A stretch of 64,000 nt of DNA from Bacteroidia bacterium (GTDB lineage: Bacteria; Bacteroidota; Bacteroidia; Chitinophagales; UBA2359): NCBI GenBank assembly GCA_030427245.1, contig JAUHXA010000032.1:1-64000 (forward strand), in the 5' to 3' direction. A model generated the notes under the pieces. The model had not been told where the DNA came from. It did no database searches and was given only the letters and a program-made list of their open reading frames with translations. How positions within the stretch are numbered: position 1 is the first letter of the stretch; the number at the start of each line of letters is the position of its first letter. Below, in pieces: positions 52,305 through 60,447 of this stretch. A program made the translations under genes and the position numbers.

Positions 52305-53150
52305 TTATTTTTTAGGAAACCACGGGAAGAATACAGGCGTTTTTTCGATGTACTCTTTGTATTTCGGTTTGGTTTTCTTCAAAGTGCTTTCCAATAATGC
52401 TGCACCTGAAACCCGCATCAATAAGAAGGTCATCAAAATCGGACTGAAAACATAGACCCATCCTCCCTCAGTTGAAAGGGCAAACAGAAAAAGTCCCCAC
52501 CACATCACCGCATTTCCAAAATAGTTGGGATGCCGAGTATATCGCCACAAACCTTGATCCATCACCTTCCCTTTATTGGCTGGATTTTTCTTGAAATTCG
52601 CCAACTGCCAATCTCCCACTGCTTCAAACAAAAAACCAATTATCCAGAGAATAATTCCTACATAATCAAGTGACTGCAAAATACTTTCGTCGCTTGACTG
52701 AGCTACTAATAGAACCGAACTCACTATCCACAGCAGTAATCCCTGCAATAAAAATACCCGCAAATAAGAAATCCACCAATAGTTTTTACCCCCATCTTTT
52801 CGCCATTGCTGATAGCGAAAATCTTCACCATTTCCATGATTCCGAATGAAAATATATCCTCCCAATCGCACCGCCCAAATCGTCACCAAACTACACAAAA
52901 CAAGGTTGCGAATATTGGAGGTATCAGAAGTGATGGAAAAATAATACCAAGCCAAAATCGCAAAACCTGGTCCCCAAAAAATATCAATAATACTGGCATC
53001 TTTGATAACCAAACTATATGCCCAAAGCAAGGTCAGGCAGGACATAATTACCAAAAAACCATTACCGAAGGGATAAGGACTCATCAACAAAAAGGTTGTG
53101 CCTCCAATGATAAATGCGAGCAGAATGAGGAGTAAAGTTTTGCGAGTCAT
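52305..53150 (-). CDS. DUF1295/steroid-5-alpha-reductase-like membrane protein
   Basis: The start at 53150 (MTRKTLLLILLAFIIGG) gives 281 residues. The longer frame from 53240 would overlap the RidA gene. There are about seven membrane helices, and the family marks are IDIFWGPGFAILAWYYF, VTIWAVRLGGYIFIRNHGNG, EDFRYQQWRK and the C-terminal NAD(P)H/SAM-binding LWRYTRHPNYFGNAVMWWGL. DUF1295 proteins reduce or methylate lipid or steroid-like substrates, and the exact reaction here is unknown. It lies between a RidA-type gene and MscS, with short gaps. Confidence 0.9.
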   Translation of the reverse strand: MTRKTLLLILLAFIIGGTTFLLMSPYPFGNGFLVIMSCLTLLWAYSLVIKDASIIDIFWGPGFAILAWYYFSITSDTSNIRNLVLCSLVTIWAVRLGGYIFIRNHGNGEDFRYQQWRKDGGKNYWWISYLRVFLLQGLLLWIVSSVLLVAQSSDESILQSLDYVGIILWIIGFLFEAVGDWQLANFKKNPANKGKVMDQGLWRYTRHPNYFGNAVMWWGLFLFALSTEGGWVYVFSPILMTFLLMRVSGAALLESTLKKTKPKYKEYIEKTPVFFPWFPKK

Positions 53151-53220
53151 ACTGTATTTTTTATTTACCCACCCCAAAGGAATACTATTGAAGTTGAGTT
53201 TGTATTTTAAATTTGAAGTT

Positions 53221-53640
53221 TTACAATGGCTTGTAGGCAATCGCTTTTACCTCAATCAACAAATTGGGATGCGGTAATTGGTGAACTGCAACCGTCGTTC
53301 GAGTAGGGCCTGTTTCCTTATTGAAGAAAGTACCGTATACCTCATTGTAGCCGTTGAAGTCTTTCATGTCCACCAAAAAAGTGGTGATGTCAATAACATC
53401 CGAAAGATTTGCTCCTACACTGTGCAGATAGCCTTCAATATTTTCGATAACCGCTTTGGTTTGCGCTCGAATGTCTAATTGCCAGTTGCCTTTTTCGTCC
53501 TGTTCTGCGCCAATGTGCGTATTGTCAGGTTTTCGGCTGCTGGTGCCTGAAATGTATAGAAAATCTCCCACTCGTTTGATGTGTGGGTAGTTGCCAAGTG
53601 GTTTGGCTTTGTTTGTAAGAATGGTATTTTTTGAAGACAT
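53221..53640 (-). CDS. RidA-family protein, 2-aminomuconate deaminase-like subgroup
   Basis: This 139-residue protein has the YjgF/RidA fold: LGNYPHIKRVGDFLYISGTS, SRKPDNTHIGAEQDEKGNWQ, LDIRAQTKAVIENIEGYLHS, ITTFLVDMKDFNGYNEVYG and TRTTVAVHQLPHPNLLIEVK. The SGTSSRKPDNT and HQLPHPNLLIE stretches are those of the 2-aminomuconate deaminase (kynurenine pathway) subgroup, not of generic RidA. It would hydrolyse an enamine/imine. No other kynurenine-pathway gene is in the window, so the assignment stays provisional. It is the first gene of the operon ending with MscS. Confidence 0.9.
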   Translation of the reverse strand: MSSKNTILTNKAKPLGNYPHIKRVGDFLYISGTSSRKPDNTHIGAEQDEKGNWQLDIRAQTKAVIENIEGYLHSVGANLSDVIDITTFLVDMKDFNGYNEVYGTFFNKETGPTRTTVAVHQLPHPNLLIEVKAIAYKPL

Positions 53641-54028
53641 GGTATTTTTGAAGTTTTAGCTTACAACCATCTAATAGTAAAGATAGAATTTCTGATTATA
53701 ACGAATTTCTGTGATAATAAAAAAGCCATTGAAAATGCTGAGGAGCATATTCAATGGCTTCTAAAATTAAGAAAAATTGTACGATTGTATTACCTATTTT
53801 GGAAAATAAATACAATTCACTTGTAAAATGATAAAGAACAACTGTATTCATGTTTCTCTTAATGGTCAAAACAGAATAATGTGTTTTAGGAGGAGTATAG
53901 GGTTTTATATTGTTGGTATATAAGTCAGTAACAGGAAATATCAAACCATAATCATTCCAATACAATTTTTTAATCATATCACTTATAGTGAAAGAAACAA
54001 AAGTAGGCTTCTGAAAGTTTCATCACTC
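53641..54028. other. Region downstream of the TonB receptor gene, with terminator
   Basis: It holds a strong minus-strand terminator (53716-53760) about 270 nt after the receptor stop. Between them lies a 93-codon frame (53696-53977) that contains the terminator itself and is not believed. The stretch may be a long 3' untranslated region or a small RNA. Confidence 0.4.
53716..53760 (-). terminator. Rho-independent terminator on the minus strand
   Basis: AAGCCATTGAA pairs with TTCAATGGCTT over 11 bp around a 16-nt loop with its own ATGCT/AGCAT pairing, and T follows on the minus strand. Confidence 0.85.
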
Positions 54029-56482
54029 TCAAAACCTCACCTTCACCCCCATCAAAAAATTCGTTCCCGCTTGCGGATAGTAGTAATTGTAATTCGTAGG
54101 AGCAACATTGGGATTAAAAATCGGGTCTGGAAGCAGGCCGGCACTTTCTCCTTCAAATAAAATGAAATAAGTATAACCATTCGGCTCATACAAAACATCG
54201 AATACATTGTTGACCAACAAATTAAAAGCAATTTCTTCAAAAAAGACATCCTTCAATTTGTATTCCAATTGCAGATTGTTCACAAAAAACGCATCCAGTT
54301 TACGGCTATCATCAGCAGTATTGTCCAAGAATTGTTCATCCACATATTTGCTCAACAAACGTACATCTAAGTTTTTGACAGGTGAAAAAGTCAGCGTAGA
54401 AGCGGCAATGATGTTGGGCGAAAAGGCGATTTCGGTGTCGGTGTAGGTAATCGTAGTATCTCCCACATAACCAAAAGACAGAGGGTCTGTAAAAATGCTG
54501 GTGAATAGATTGAACTCCGAAATGTTGCTCGTCCCGAAAGTCGCATTGGCTTCCCACTTCAATTTGCTGCTCAACTGAATGCCGCCTGAAAGCTCGATTC
54601 CTGCTCGGTAACTTTCCGCTACATTTTCTTGAATCGGTGCGCCCACATCATTGAGATTTCCCGTCGGCACAAGTTGGTCTTTGTAATTCATGTAATAGAC
54701 ATTGGCATTGAAGGCAGTGCGGTTTCCTTGAAACTGATAGCCCAATTCAATGTCCTGCAATTCTTCCGCCAAGGGTTCTACTGCATTGTCCACAATATTG
54801 GTGCGAGTCGGTTCTCGGTGTGCGATGGCATAAGAAGCATATAAGTTACTCCGTTTATTCAATTGGTAATTCACCCCCACTTTTGGATTAAAGAAATTGT
54901 AGTCCTTTTGGATATTGACCATTCCTTGGTCTTCATCCACTCCTTCCATGAGGTAGTTGATAGTACGGTATTGAAGGTCAATGAAAGAGTTGAGTTTTGG
55001 AGAATGTTGAAACTCACTTTTGAGATACACATTGAAGTCTTTTTTGTCACCCACATTGTCGTAGTAACGTTGGCGAATTTCACCATTTGCTCCCATGAAT
55101 TGCGCCCAAATCACCTCTCCAAAATGGTCGCCATCATAGCGATTCCAAGCCCCTCCAAGTGTCGCATTGAGGCGGTCTTTGCGATAATTTAGGCTGGAAG
55201 TGAATCCGTAAAAATCATTGTCCAACCATTTGCGGCGAATCAAATCTGTTTCTTCAATCAGCACCATTTCACCTTCGACTTCTTCAAAAACAGTCGTATT
55301 CTCCAATCCATAATCCGCCAAATCTTCACCATCTTTATACTGTTCGTAAAAGCCTCGCCCATAGGTGTAATGCCCTGCCAAATTGAAGTTCAAATTAGCG
55401 TTCAAAGCTTGAGCAAAATGCAGTTGGTAGTGATTTTGTGCATAATCATCTACTTGATTGTCATAAGTGTAGGTATTGAAGGTACGGTTGTTTTCCAATT
55501 GAAATTCATCTATGCCTTCCCAAGATTGATAGGTGACTTCGTGACCTGCAAAGGCATTGAAGCGTACCAAAGTATTTTTACCGTAGTAAGCCGCCGACAC
55601 AAACCACGAATCCAAATCCGAACTCGCTCTGTCGACATATCCATCCGAACTGATTTTGGACAATCGCCCTTCGACCACAAATTTGTCGTTCAGCAGTCCC
55701 GAACCAAAAGCGACATTGTGCTTGCGGGTATTGAAAGAGCCAAAAGTATGGTTGGTTTCACCATATCCGTCCTTGTTCAGTTTGCCCGTTTGTATATTGA
55801 TGCTTCCTCCAAAAGCTCCTGCACCATTTGTTGAAGTTCCGACTCCTCTTTGGATTTGGATATTGTCAATCGAAGAGCCCAAATCGGGTGAATTGACCCA
55901 ATACAAGGCGTGTGATTCGGAATCGTTGAGTGGAATACCATTGATAGTCACATTGATGCGGGTAGCGTCAGTGCCTCGTATGCGGATGCCTGTATAACCT
56001 ACTCCTGCGCCTGCATCGGAGTTGATGACCGTTGAAGGGGTTTGCTGCAACAGAAAAGGAATATCCTGTCCCAAATTCATTCGGTCGATTTCTTCTTTTT
56101 TCAAAGTCGAAAAAGTCGTTGCGGAATTTTTAGAGGCTCGTGTAGCGGCAACAATCACCTCGTCGGACAAAATATCTGCCATCGGTAAGGCAATCCTCAA
56201 TTCAATGTCTTCAAAAAGGTCAATTTCTTTGGTGTAGGTTTTGAAGCCAATGAAGCTGATTTGGAGTTTGTACGTCCCCGACTTCAAGTTTTCTAACCGA
56301 AATTGCCCCTTTTCGTCCGTTATTGTTCCACCAAAAGTGTTGGTCAAAACCACGTTTGCGCCTACAATAGGTTCGACTTTTTTTGTGGTGACTGTTCCGA
56401 ATATGGAGTGTTGGGCGAAAGCTGGAGAGGTGAACAGCAATGTGAAAAATATTGCAGTGGAAATTTGGAATATGTATTTCAT
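54029..56482 (-). CDS. TonB-dependent receptor under TPP-riboswitch control (probable thiamine importer)
   Basis: This is an 817-residue protein with a signal peptide at 1-23. A carboxypeptidase-D-like regulatory domain at about 25-105 (FGTVTTKKVEPIVGANVVLT) is followed by a plug at about 120-235 (PFLLQQTPSTVINSDAGAGV, YTGIRIRGTDATRINVTING, TNGAGAFGGSINIQTG). A 22-strand-type barrel ends in an aromatic-terminated strand (FLMGVKVRF). A TPP riboswitch lies 208 nt upstream on the same strand. Thiamine-regulated outer-membrane receptors are an established theme in Bacteroidetes, so thiamine or a precursor is the likely cargo. No inner-membrane PnuT or kinase partner is adjacent. Confidence 0.93.
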   Translation of the reverse strand: MKYIFQISTAIFFTLLFTSPAFAQHSIFGTVTTKKVEPIVGANVVLTNTFGGTITDEKGQFRLENLKSGTYKLQISFIGFKTYTKEIDLFEDIELRIALPMADILSDEVIVAATRASKNSATTFSTLKKEEIDRMNLGQDIPFLLQQTPSTVINSDAGAGVGYTGIRIRGTDATRINVTINGIPLNDSESHALYWVNSPDLGSSIDNIQIQRGVGTSTNGAGAFGGSINIQTGKLNKDGYGETNHTFGSFNTRKHNVAFGSGLLNDKFVVEGRLSKISSDGYVDRASSDLDSWFVSAAYYGKNTLVRFNAFAGHEVTYQSWEGIDEFQLENNRTFNTYTYDNQVDDYAQNHYQLHFAQALNANLNFNLAGHYTYGRGFYEQYKDGEDLADYGLENTTVFEEVEGEMVLIEETDLIRRKWLDNDFYGFTSSLNYRKDRLNATLGGAWNRYDGDHFGEVIWAQFMGANGEIRQRYYDNVGDKKDFNVYLKSEFQHSPKLNSFIDLQYRTINYLMEGVDEDQGMVNIQKDYNFFNPKVGVNYQLNKRSNLYASYAIAHREPTRTNIVDNAVEPLAEELQDIELGYQFQGNRTAFNANVYYMNYKDQLVPTGNLNDVGAPIQENVAESYRAGIELSGGIQLSSKLKWEANATFGTSNISEFNLFTSIFTDPLSFGYVGDTTITYTDTEIAFSPNIIAASTLTFSPVKNLDVRLLSKYVDEQFLDNTADDSRKLDAFFVNNLQLEYKLKDVFFEEIAFNLLVNNVFDVLYEPNGYTYFILFEGESAGLLPDPIFNPNVAPTNYNYYYPQAGTNFLMGVKVRF

Positions 56483-56690
56483 TTTGAAAATAATATGGAA
56501 TAGGGATGATTGCTTCTTGTCGTGTTATGAGAAGAAACAAAATAACCTATCGAATATTAAGAAATGAAATTGGAGTAAGAAGGAGAGTATATGATAGTGG
56601 TAATTAAAGTGCTATGCAATGCGACAAAGAGCAATTGGATTCTATTAAGTAAACCAATCACCCGTCACCATTCAATCAATCACTATTCAA

Positions 56691-56781
56691 GTAGTTTCCC
56701 TGCGTCGGTATTATCCGCATCAGGTTCAATGGGTATCATCTCAGCCTCAATTTTGTGAATGATTGAAGCACCCCTTACTAC
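56691..56781 (-). promoter_or_regulatory. TPP riboswitch (THI element)
   Basis: The minus strand carries GGGGTGCTTC, then GGCTGAGATGATACCC, TTGAACCTGATGCGGATAAT and ACCGACGCAGGGAA, which are the conserved core of the thiamine pyrophosphate aptamer. GTAGT (56781-56777) and ACTAC (56695-56691) close helix P1. The aptamer lies between the desaturase stop and the TonB receptor start. It would lower receptor expression when TPP is plentiful. The expression platform in the 208-nt leader is not obvious. Confidence 0.95.
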
Positions 56782-56799
56782 AATTTTTAATTGTCGGTG

Positions 56800-56807
56800 C
56801 AAAGTTA
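56800..56807 (-). promoter_or_regulatory. -7 box of the riboswitch-receptor transcript
   Basis: TAACTTTG on the minus strand is a full match to TAnnTTTG and ends 18 nt before the aptamer, placing the start of transcription just ahead of helix P1. The -33 region is weak. Confidence 0.6.
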
Positions 56808-56845
56808 CGCAAAAAGACAACAATCCTTGTTTTGTTTTAATCAAA

Positions 56846-57961
56846 TTAGTTCATAGCCAATCGGTCTTTTGTTTTGCTTTTTCCTTCCCCAAACTCCTTC
56901 AATTGGCGAAAATGCGACTTCAATGCACTCCAAAAAGTGGGGTATTCGTGGTATGGCAGTCCAAATTCACGAGCCGTTTTTTTGACAATCGGTGCAATGG
57001 CGGGGTAGTGAATGTGGCAGATGTGGGGAAAAAGATGGTGTTCGATTTGGGAGTTGAGTCCACCACATAAGAAATTAACCACTGGATTTTGTACAGCAAA
57101 ATTGGCGGTGGTCTTCAATTGGTGTGTTGCCCAAGTGTGCTGCAATTCTCCGCTTTCATTGGGCGTGGGAAAATCCACTTTTTCGACAATGTGCGCCAAC
57201 TGAAAAACCATCCCCAAAAACAATCCTTCAACAAACATCATCGCCATAAACAATCCCAATACTTGCCACCAAGGAAGCGACAGCCGTATCAGCGGCACGC
57301 CTAAAAACAAGGTATAGAACAAAAACCGCCAAAAAAACAGATGGAAATACTCTTTTCGTTCTGGTGTAGGACATTCATAACTCCCCAATTTTTTACTGAA
57401 AAACTTGACATATTCTTGCCGAAATGCTCGAAAAACGGCTGATAAACCGTACAATATAAACGCATAATATTGTTGGAAGCGCATGTGGGAAAGTAGAATG
57501 CCATTGGGCGACATCCGCAGCAATTTGGGCGACACTTCAATGTCGTAGTCGTGTTCGGGAATGTTGGTGTAGGTGTGATGAACAATGTTGTGGGTGATGC
57601 GCCATGTGTAGGGATTGACTCCCAAAAGGTCGAAAATGCGCCCCAAGATTTCGTTTGATTTTGGAGAAGAGCTAAACGCTCCGTGAATCGCATCGTGTCC
57701 GATGTTGATGCCTGTCAATGCTTTGAACCAGCCGAGCAAGAGGACAATGGGCAATAACTGCCAAAAGGTGAACCAATTGGAGATGAATAAGCCGTAAAGT
57801 ATGATTGTTCCGACAAAAAATAAACTGCATTTGAACCACATTTGGGCATTGGCGTGCTTGCCTTTTTGATGGTTTTGAAAGTGGGCGTTGACCCGTTTTT
57901 GAAGGGTTTTGTAGAATTTTTGTTGGGATTTGGAGGGTGATTTGAATTGAATGTTGGTCAT
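56846..57961 (-). CDS. Membrane fatty-acid desaturase (acyl-lipid/acyl-CoA type)
   Basis: The start at 57961 (MTNIQFKSPSKSQQKFYK) gives 371 residues. A longer frame to 58099 runs into the terminator of the peptide genes and is rejected. Four membrane helices carry the three histidine boxes: GHDAIHGAFS, THNIVHHTYTN and SQIEHHLFPHICH. The last, with Gln before the paired His, is typical of front-end/delta-6-like desaturases. It inserts a double bond using a di-iron centre with an external electron donor, since no cytochrome b5 domain is fused. It is monocistronic. Confidence 0.93.
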   Translation of the reverse strand: MTNIQFKSPSKSQQKFYKTLQKRVNAHFQNHQKGKHANAQMWFKCSLFFVGTIILYGLFISNWFTFWQLLPIVLLLGWFKALTGINIGHDAIHGAFSSSPKSNEILGRIFDLLGVNPYTWRITHNIVHHTYTNIPEHDYDIEVSPKLLRMSPNGILLSHMRFQQYYAFILYGLSAVFRAFRQEYVKFFSKKLGSYECPTPERKEYFHLFFWRFLFYTLFLGVPLIRLSLPWWQVLGLFMAMMFVEGLFLGMVFQLAHIVEKVDFPTPNESGELQHTWATHQLKTTANFAVQNPVVNFLCGGLNSQIEHHLFPHICHIHYPAIAPIVKKTAREFGLPYHEYPTFWSALKSHFRQLKEFGEGKSKTKDRLAMN

Positions 57962-58042
57962 GAGGTTTCCTTGGTTTTGTATTGGACAAAAATAAGGAAA
58001 GCTACTAAAAAAAGCGTGAGGATAAAATGGTGTTGGTGATAA

Positions 58043-58083
58043 GTAAAAATATCCAGCTTGCTTTTTGCAGAAGGCAAGCTGGA
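58043..58083 (-). terminator. Terminator of the small-peptide gene pair
   Basis: TCCAGCTTGC (58052-58061) and GCAAGCTGGA (58074-58083) pair perfectly over 10 bp, and the minus strand continues into a T run. It separates the peptide genes from the desaturase. Confidence 0.85.
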
Positions 58084-58140
58084 CATTAAAAAATAGCATT
58101 TCGCAACTGTTTGTTCATCAAAAAGTTGCCTATATGCTCT

Positions 58141-58299
58141 TTAAGGATTTTTTTCTTCAGTTTTTGGGTCAGAGTTGTCAATCCCTAAGCCTCCTGACCA
58201 CAATCCTCCTCCTTTGACAAATTGAGTTTTTTGAATTTGATGTTGTGCTAATTTTCCAAAGTTGAATGTCGATTGGTTTTTTGAATTTGTTGTTTGCAT
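58141..58299 (-). CDS. 52-residue GG-leader-type small peptide, copy 1
   Basis: The minus strand, ATG at 58299 to TAA at 58141, encodes 52 residues starting MQTTNSKNQSTFNFGKLAQH. It continues QIQKTQFVKGGGLWSGGLG and ends IDNSDPKTEEKNP. The layout is a polar helix-prone leader with FGKL and I/F/V at helical spacing, a triple glycine at 30-32 and a short C-terminal part without Cys. This recalls the leader-GG-core precursors of Bacteroidota natural products. It is a tandem duplicate of the gene at 58354, 50 of 52 residues identical with mostly silent base changes. Both share one promoter (58606) and one terminator (58043). No modification enzyme or exporter is adjacent, so product and role are unknown. 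Confidence 0.75.
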   Translation of the reverse strand: MQTTNSKNQSTFNFGKLAQHQIQKTQFVKGGGLWSGGLGIDNSDPKTEEKNP

Positions 58300-58353
58300 G
58301 TTAAAAATGTGTTTTTTGATTAATTGAAAATTATTTAAGTATAAGTTACTTGT

Positions 58354-58512
58354 CTAAGGATTTTTTTCTTCCGTTTTTGGGTCAGAGTTGTCAATTCCTA
58401 AGCTCCCTGACCACAATCCTCCTCCTTTGACAAATTGAGTTTTTTGAATTTGATGTTGTGCTAATTTTCCAAAGTTGGATGTTGATTGGTTTTTTGAATT
58501 TGTTGTTTGCAT
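58354..58512 (-). CDS. 52-residue GG-leader-type small peptide, copy 2
   Basis: The minus strand, ATG at 58512 to TAG at 58354, encodes 52 residues differing from copy 1 only at positions 12 (Ser for Phe) and 37 (Ser for Gly). The leader, triple glycine and the acidic end IDNSDPKTEEKNP are the same. It is the promoter-proximal gene, with a leader of about 80 nt after the TATCTTTG box at 58599-58606. The excess of silent over replacement differences from copy 1 supports translation of both. A secreted signal, bacteriocin-like product or modified peptide are all open. Confidence 0.75.
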   Translation of the reverse strand: MQTTNSKNQSTSNFGKLAQHQIQKTQFVKGGGLWSGSLGIDNSDPKTEEKNP

Positions 58513-58588
58513 GTTAAAAATGTTTTAAAAATTAAGTAATTTAGACCTTGAGTGAGAAGTCCAAAAGCAACAAGATGTTTGTTGTCTT

Positions 58589-58619
58589 ATTACACCCACA
58601 AAGATACAGGCAGTGTAAT
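58589..58619 (-). promoter_or_regulatory. Promoter of the small-peptide genes, flanked by an inverted repeat
   Basis: On the minus strand TATCTTTG (58606-58599) is a full -7 box, followed by TGG and GTGTAAT. ATTACAC (58589-58595) and GTGTAAT (58613-58619) on the plus strand are perfect complements that bracket the box. TATCTTTGTGG and TGTAAT also occur in the promoter at 286. The -33 position is only TTTT. Confidence 0.65.
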
Positions 58620-58759
58620 ACCTACTAAAACCAAAAAAATGCTATTTTTAGAAAGCTAAAAAGGAGAGTATTGGCTGATAAACCATGAAGTTGTCTCTGT
58701 ATTCGTCTGGTTAACAACACTTAACACAAAAACACATTGAAGGCAAAAATGGAAGGCTA

Positions 58760-60319
58760 ATGGCAAAAAATACAGATTTATTTGACCTAATTCATTCTTT
58801 AAATCAAAGCGAAAAAAGGTATTTTAAGTTGGAAGCGAGCAAACAACAGGGAGAGAAAAACTATCTCAAGCTTTTTGATGCAATAGATAAACAGTCGAAT
58901 TATGACGAAGACAAATTACTTAGAAAATTTAAGACCCAAGCATTTTCTAAGCAGTTTTCCTCTGCTAAAAACTATCTCTACAATCTCATTTTGAAGTCTT
59001 TGAGTAACTACCACAGCGACAAATCTGTTGCAGATAAACTTCAAAGTGAGTATGTTCGCATTTCGCTGCTACACATCAAGGGACTCCATGAACAATGTTA
59101 TAAACTTTTGAAAAAAGTCAAAAAGGAAGCTTATCGCATCGAAAATTTCGGGTTGTTGGTCAATATCATAGAGCTTGAAATGAAAATCATTGCCGAAAAA
59201 TCTCCCAAACGCTACAACCAAATGTTGTTGCAGCTAACAGATGATCGGATGGACTGTATGAATAAATACGCCAATAGCATCGCTTATCACAATCTCATTT
59301 GGAAAGCCATTTATTGGATTTCGAAAAAAGGAATAGCTCGAAATGAAAACGAAAACCGCCAGACTAAAATTCAAGAATTGATGGCAAATGACTTGCTACA
59401 ATCAGAGTCAAAAGCGCTAAGTGTGACAGCCAAACTGCACTTCAACAATATCTGGTTTTTGTATGAATACTATCAAGGAAACTATGCACAGAGTCTGCAA
59501 TACAAAGAAAGAGAAATTGAAGTGTTGGAAAATCACCCTCTCCTCGAAGAACAATATCCTGAATATGTCAAAAAACTATCGAATGCCATTACCATTATCA
59601 ATCACCTGAGGTTGCATACAAAATTGTTCACTTATTTGGATAAGTTGAAGCAGCTACTATCCAGTAAACTGACGGCCGAACTCAAACCCATTGTATTTAT
59701 TTCGTACTACAATGCGGCCCTTATATCGTATGCTCAAATGGGAGTGGTGGACAAACCCTTGAATCTAATTCCTGAAATCAACGAAGGACTTAAGAAATAC
59801 CAAAAACGACTACACACAAGTAGGTTATTGGATTTATTTTTGAACATTTGCATACTCTACTTCAAAACGGAGCAATTTGAAAAAGCGCAGATATGGTTGG
59901 AAAAAGTACTCTCTCAGAGTGACCTAATACGAGAAGATGTTCACTGTTTTGCTCGAGTATTCGACTTGTTGATTCACTTTGAATTAGACAATGATTTGCT
60001 GTTGGAAAGCTTAATACGCAATTACAAACGGTACTTAAAAAAACGTGAAAAATACTACCTTTTTGAGGACATCATACTGCAATTTTTGAAAAAGAGCTTG
60101 GAAGTAGTCAATCTAAAAGAACTTCAATTACTCTACCAAAACCTACACAACGAATTATTGAAACTCCAGCAAAACGCTTATGAAAAACACCTCCTTCAAT
60201 ACTTTGACTTCATTGCTTGGGTAGAGGCAAAGATTCAGAGAAAGCCACTAATAGAAATACTTCGACTAAGGCAAATTCAAATTAAAGACTCAAGTGAAGA
60301 TTCAAGCAACGCTTTATAA
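58760..60319 (+). CDS. LFDLIHSL-family helical protein of unknown function (complete)
   Basis: This is a 519-residue protein with no signal peptide or membrane helix, probably cytoplasmic. The N-terminal about 75 residues (TDLFDLIHSLNQSEKRYFKL, LFDAIDKQSNYDEDKLLRKF) are the conserved family mark. The rest is a long run of helical hairpins with TPR-like spacing (ILYFKTEQFEKAQIWLEKVL), suggesting a protein- or peptide-binding superhelix. A second family member is cut by the left window edge. Both are divergent from a gene for an exported or leader-type product with a shared promoter element, so a regulatory or sensing role is suspected. That is inference. No DNA-binding domain is recognised. 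Confidence 0.88.
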   Translation: MAKNTDLFDLIHSLNQSEKRYFKLEASKQQGEKNYLKLFDAIDKQSNYDEDKLLRKFKTQAFSKQFSSAKNYLYNLILKSLSNYHSDKSVADKLQSEYVRISLLHIKGLHEQCYKLLKKVKKEAYRIENFGLLVNIIELEMKIIAEKSPKRYNQMLLQLTDDRMDCMNKYANSIAYHNLIWKAIYWISKKGIARNENENRQTKIQELMANDLLQSESKALSVTAKLHFNNIWFLYEYYQGNYAQSLQYKEREIEVLENHPLLEEQYPEYVKKLSNAITIINHLRLHTKLFTYLDKLKQLLSSKLTAELKPIVFISYYNAALISYAQMGVVDKPLNLIPEINEGLKKYQKRLHTSRLLDLFLNICILYFKTEQFEKAQIWLEKVLSQSDLIREDVHCFARVFDLLIHFELDNDLLLESLIRNYKRYLKKREKYYLFEDIILQFLKKSLEVVNLKELQLLYQNLHNELLKLQQNAYEKHLLQYFDFIAWVEAKIQRKPLIEILRLRQIQIKDSSEDSSNAL

Positions 60320-60447
60320 GCAAGCGGATTATGTTTTACGAATAACTAATTTAATATTTTAGTTTTCCTAAGACTGAATATTCAGTGAGGCAAATTCAAT
60401 ACGGTGAGAATAGATGTATTGGCCCATTGTTTAACTTCTTCCTCTAC

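Larger units (their letters stand above)
58141..58540. repeat. Tandem duplication of about 0.2 kb carrying the peptide genes
   Basis: Two copies offset by 213 nt include the 159-nt coding sequence and the TTAAAAATGT leader next to each start. The coding parts differ at seven bases: four silent, two changing Phe12-Ser and Gly37-Ser, and one in the stop codon. Confidence 0.85.

Noticed and set aside
53696-53977. 93-codon minus-strand frame after the TonB receptor gene
   Set aside because: It contains a strong terminator hairpin within the frame and shows no protein-like pattern.
57962-58099. Extended N-terminus of the desaturase
   Set aside because: The extra 46 residues run through the terminator of the peptide genes and have Cys/Phe-rich nonsense. 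The start at 57961 fits the family.
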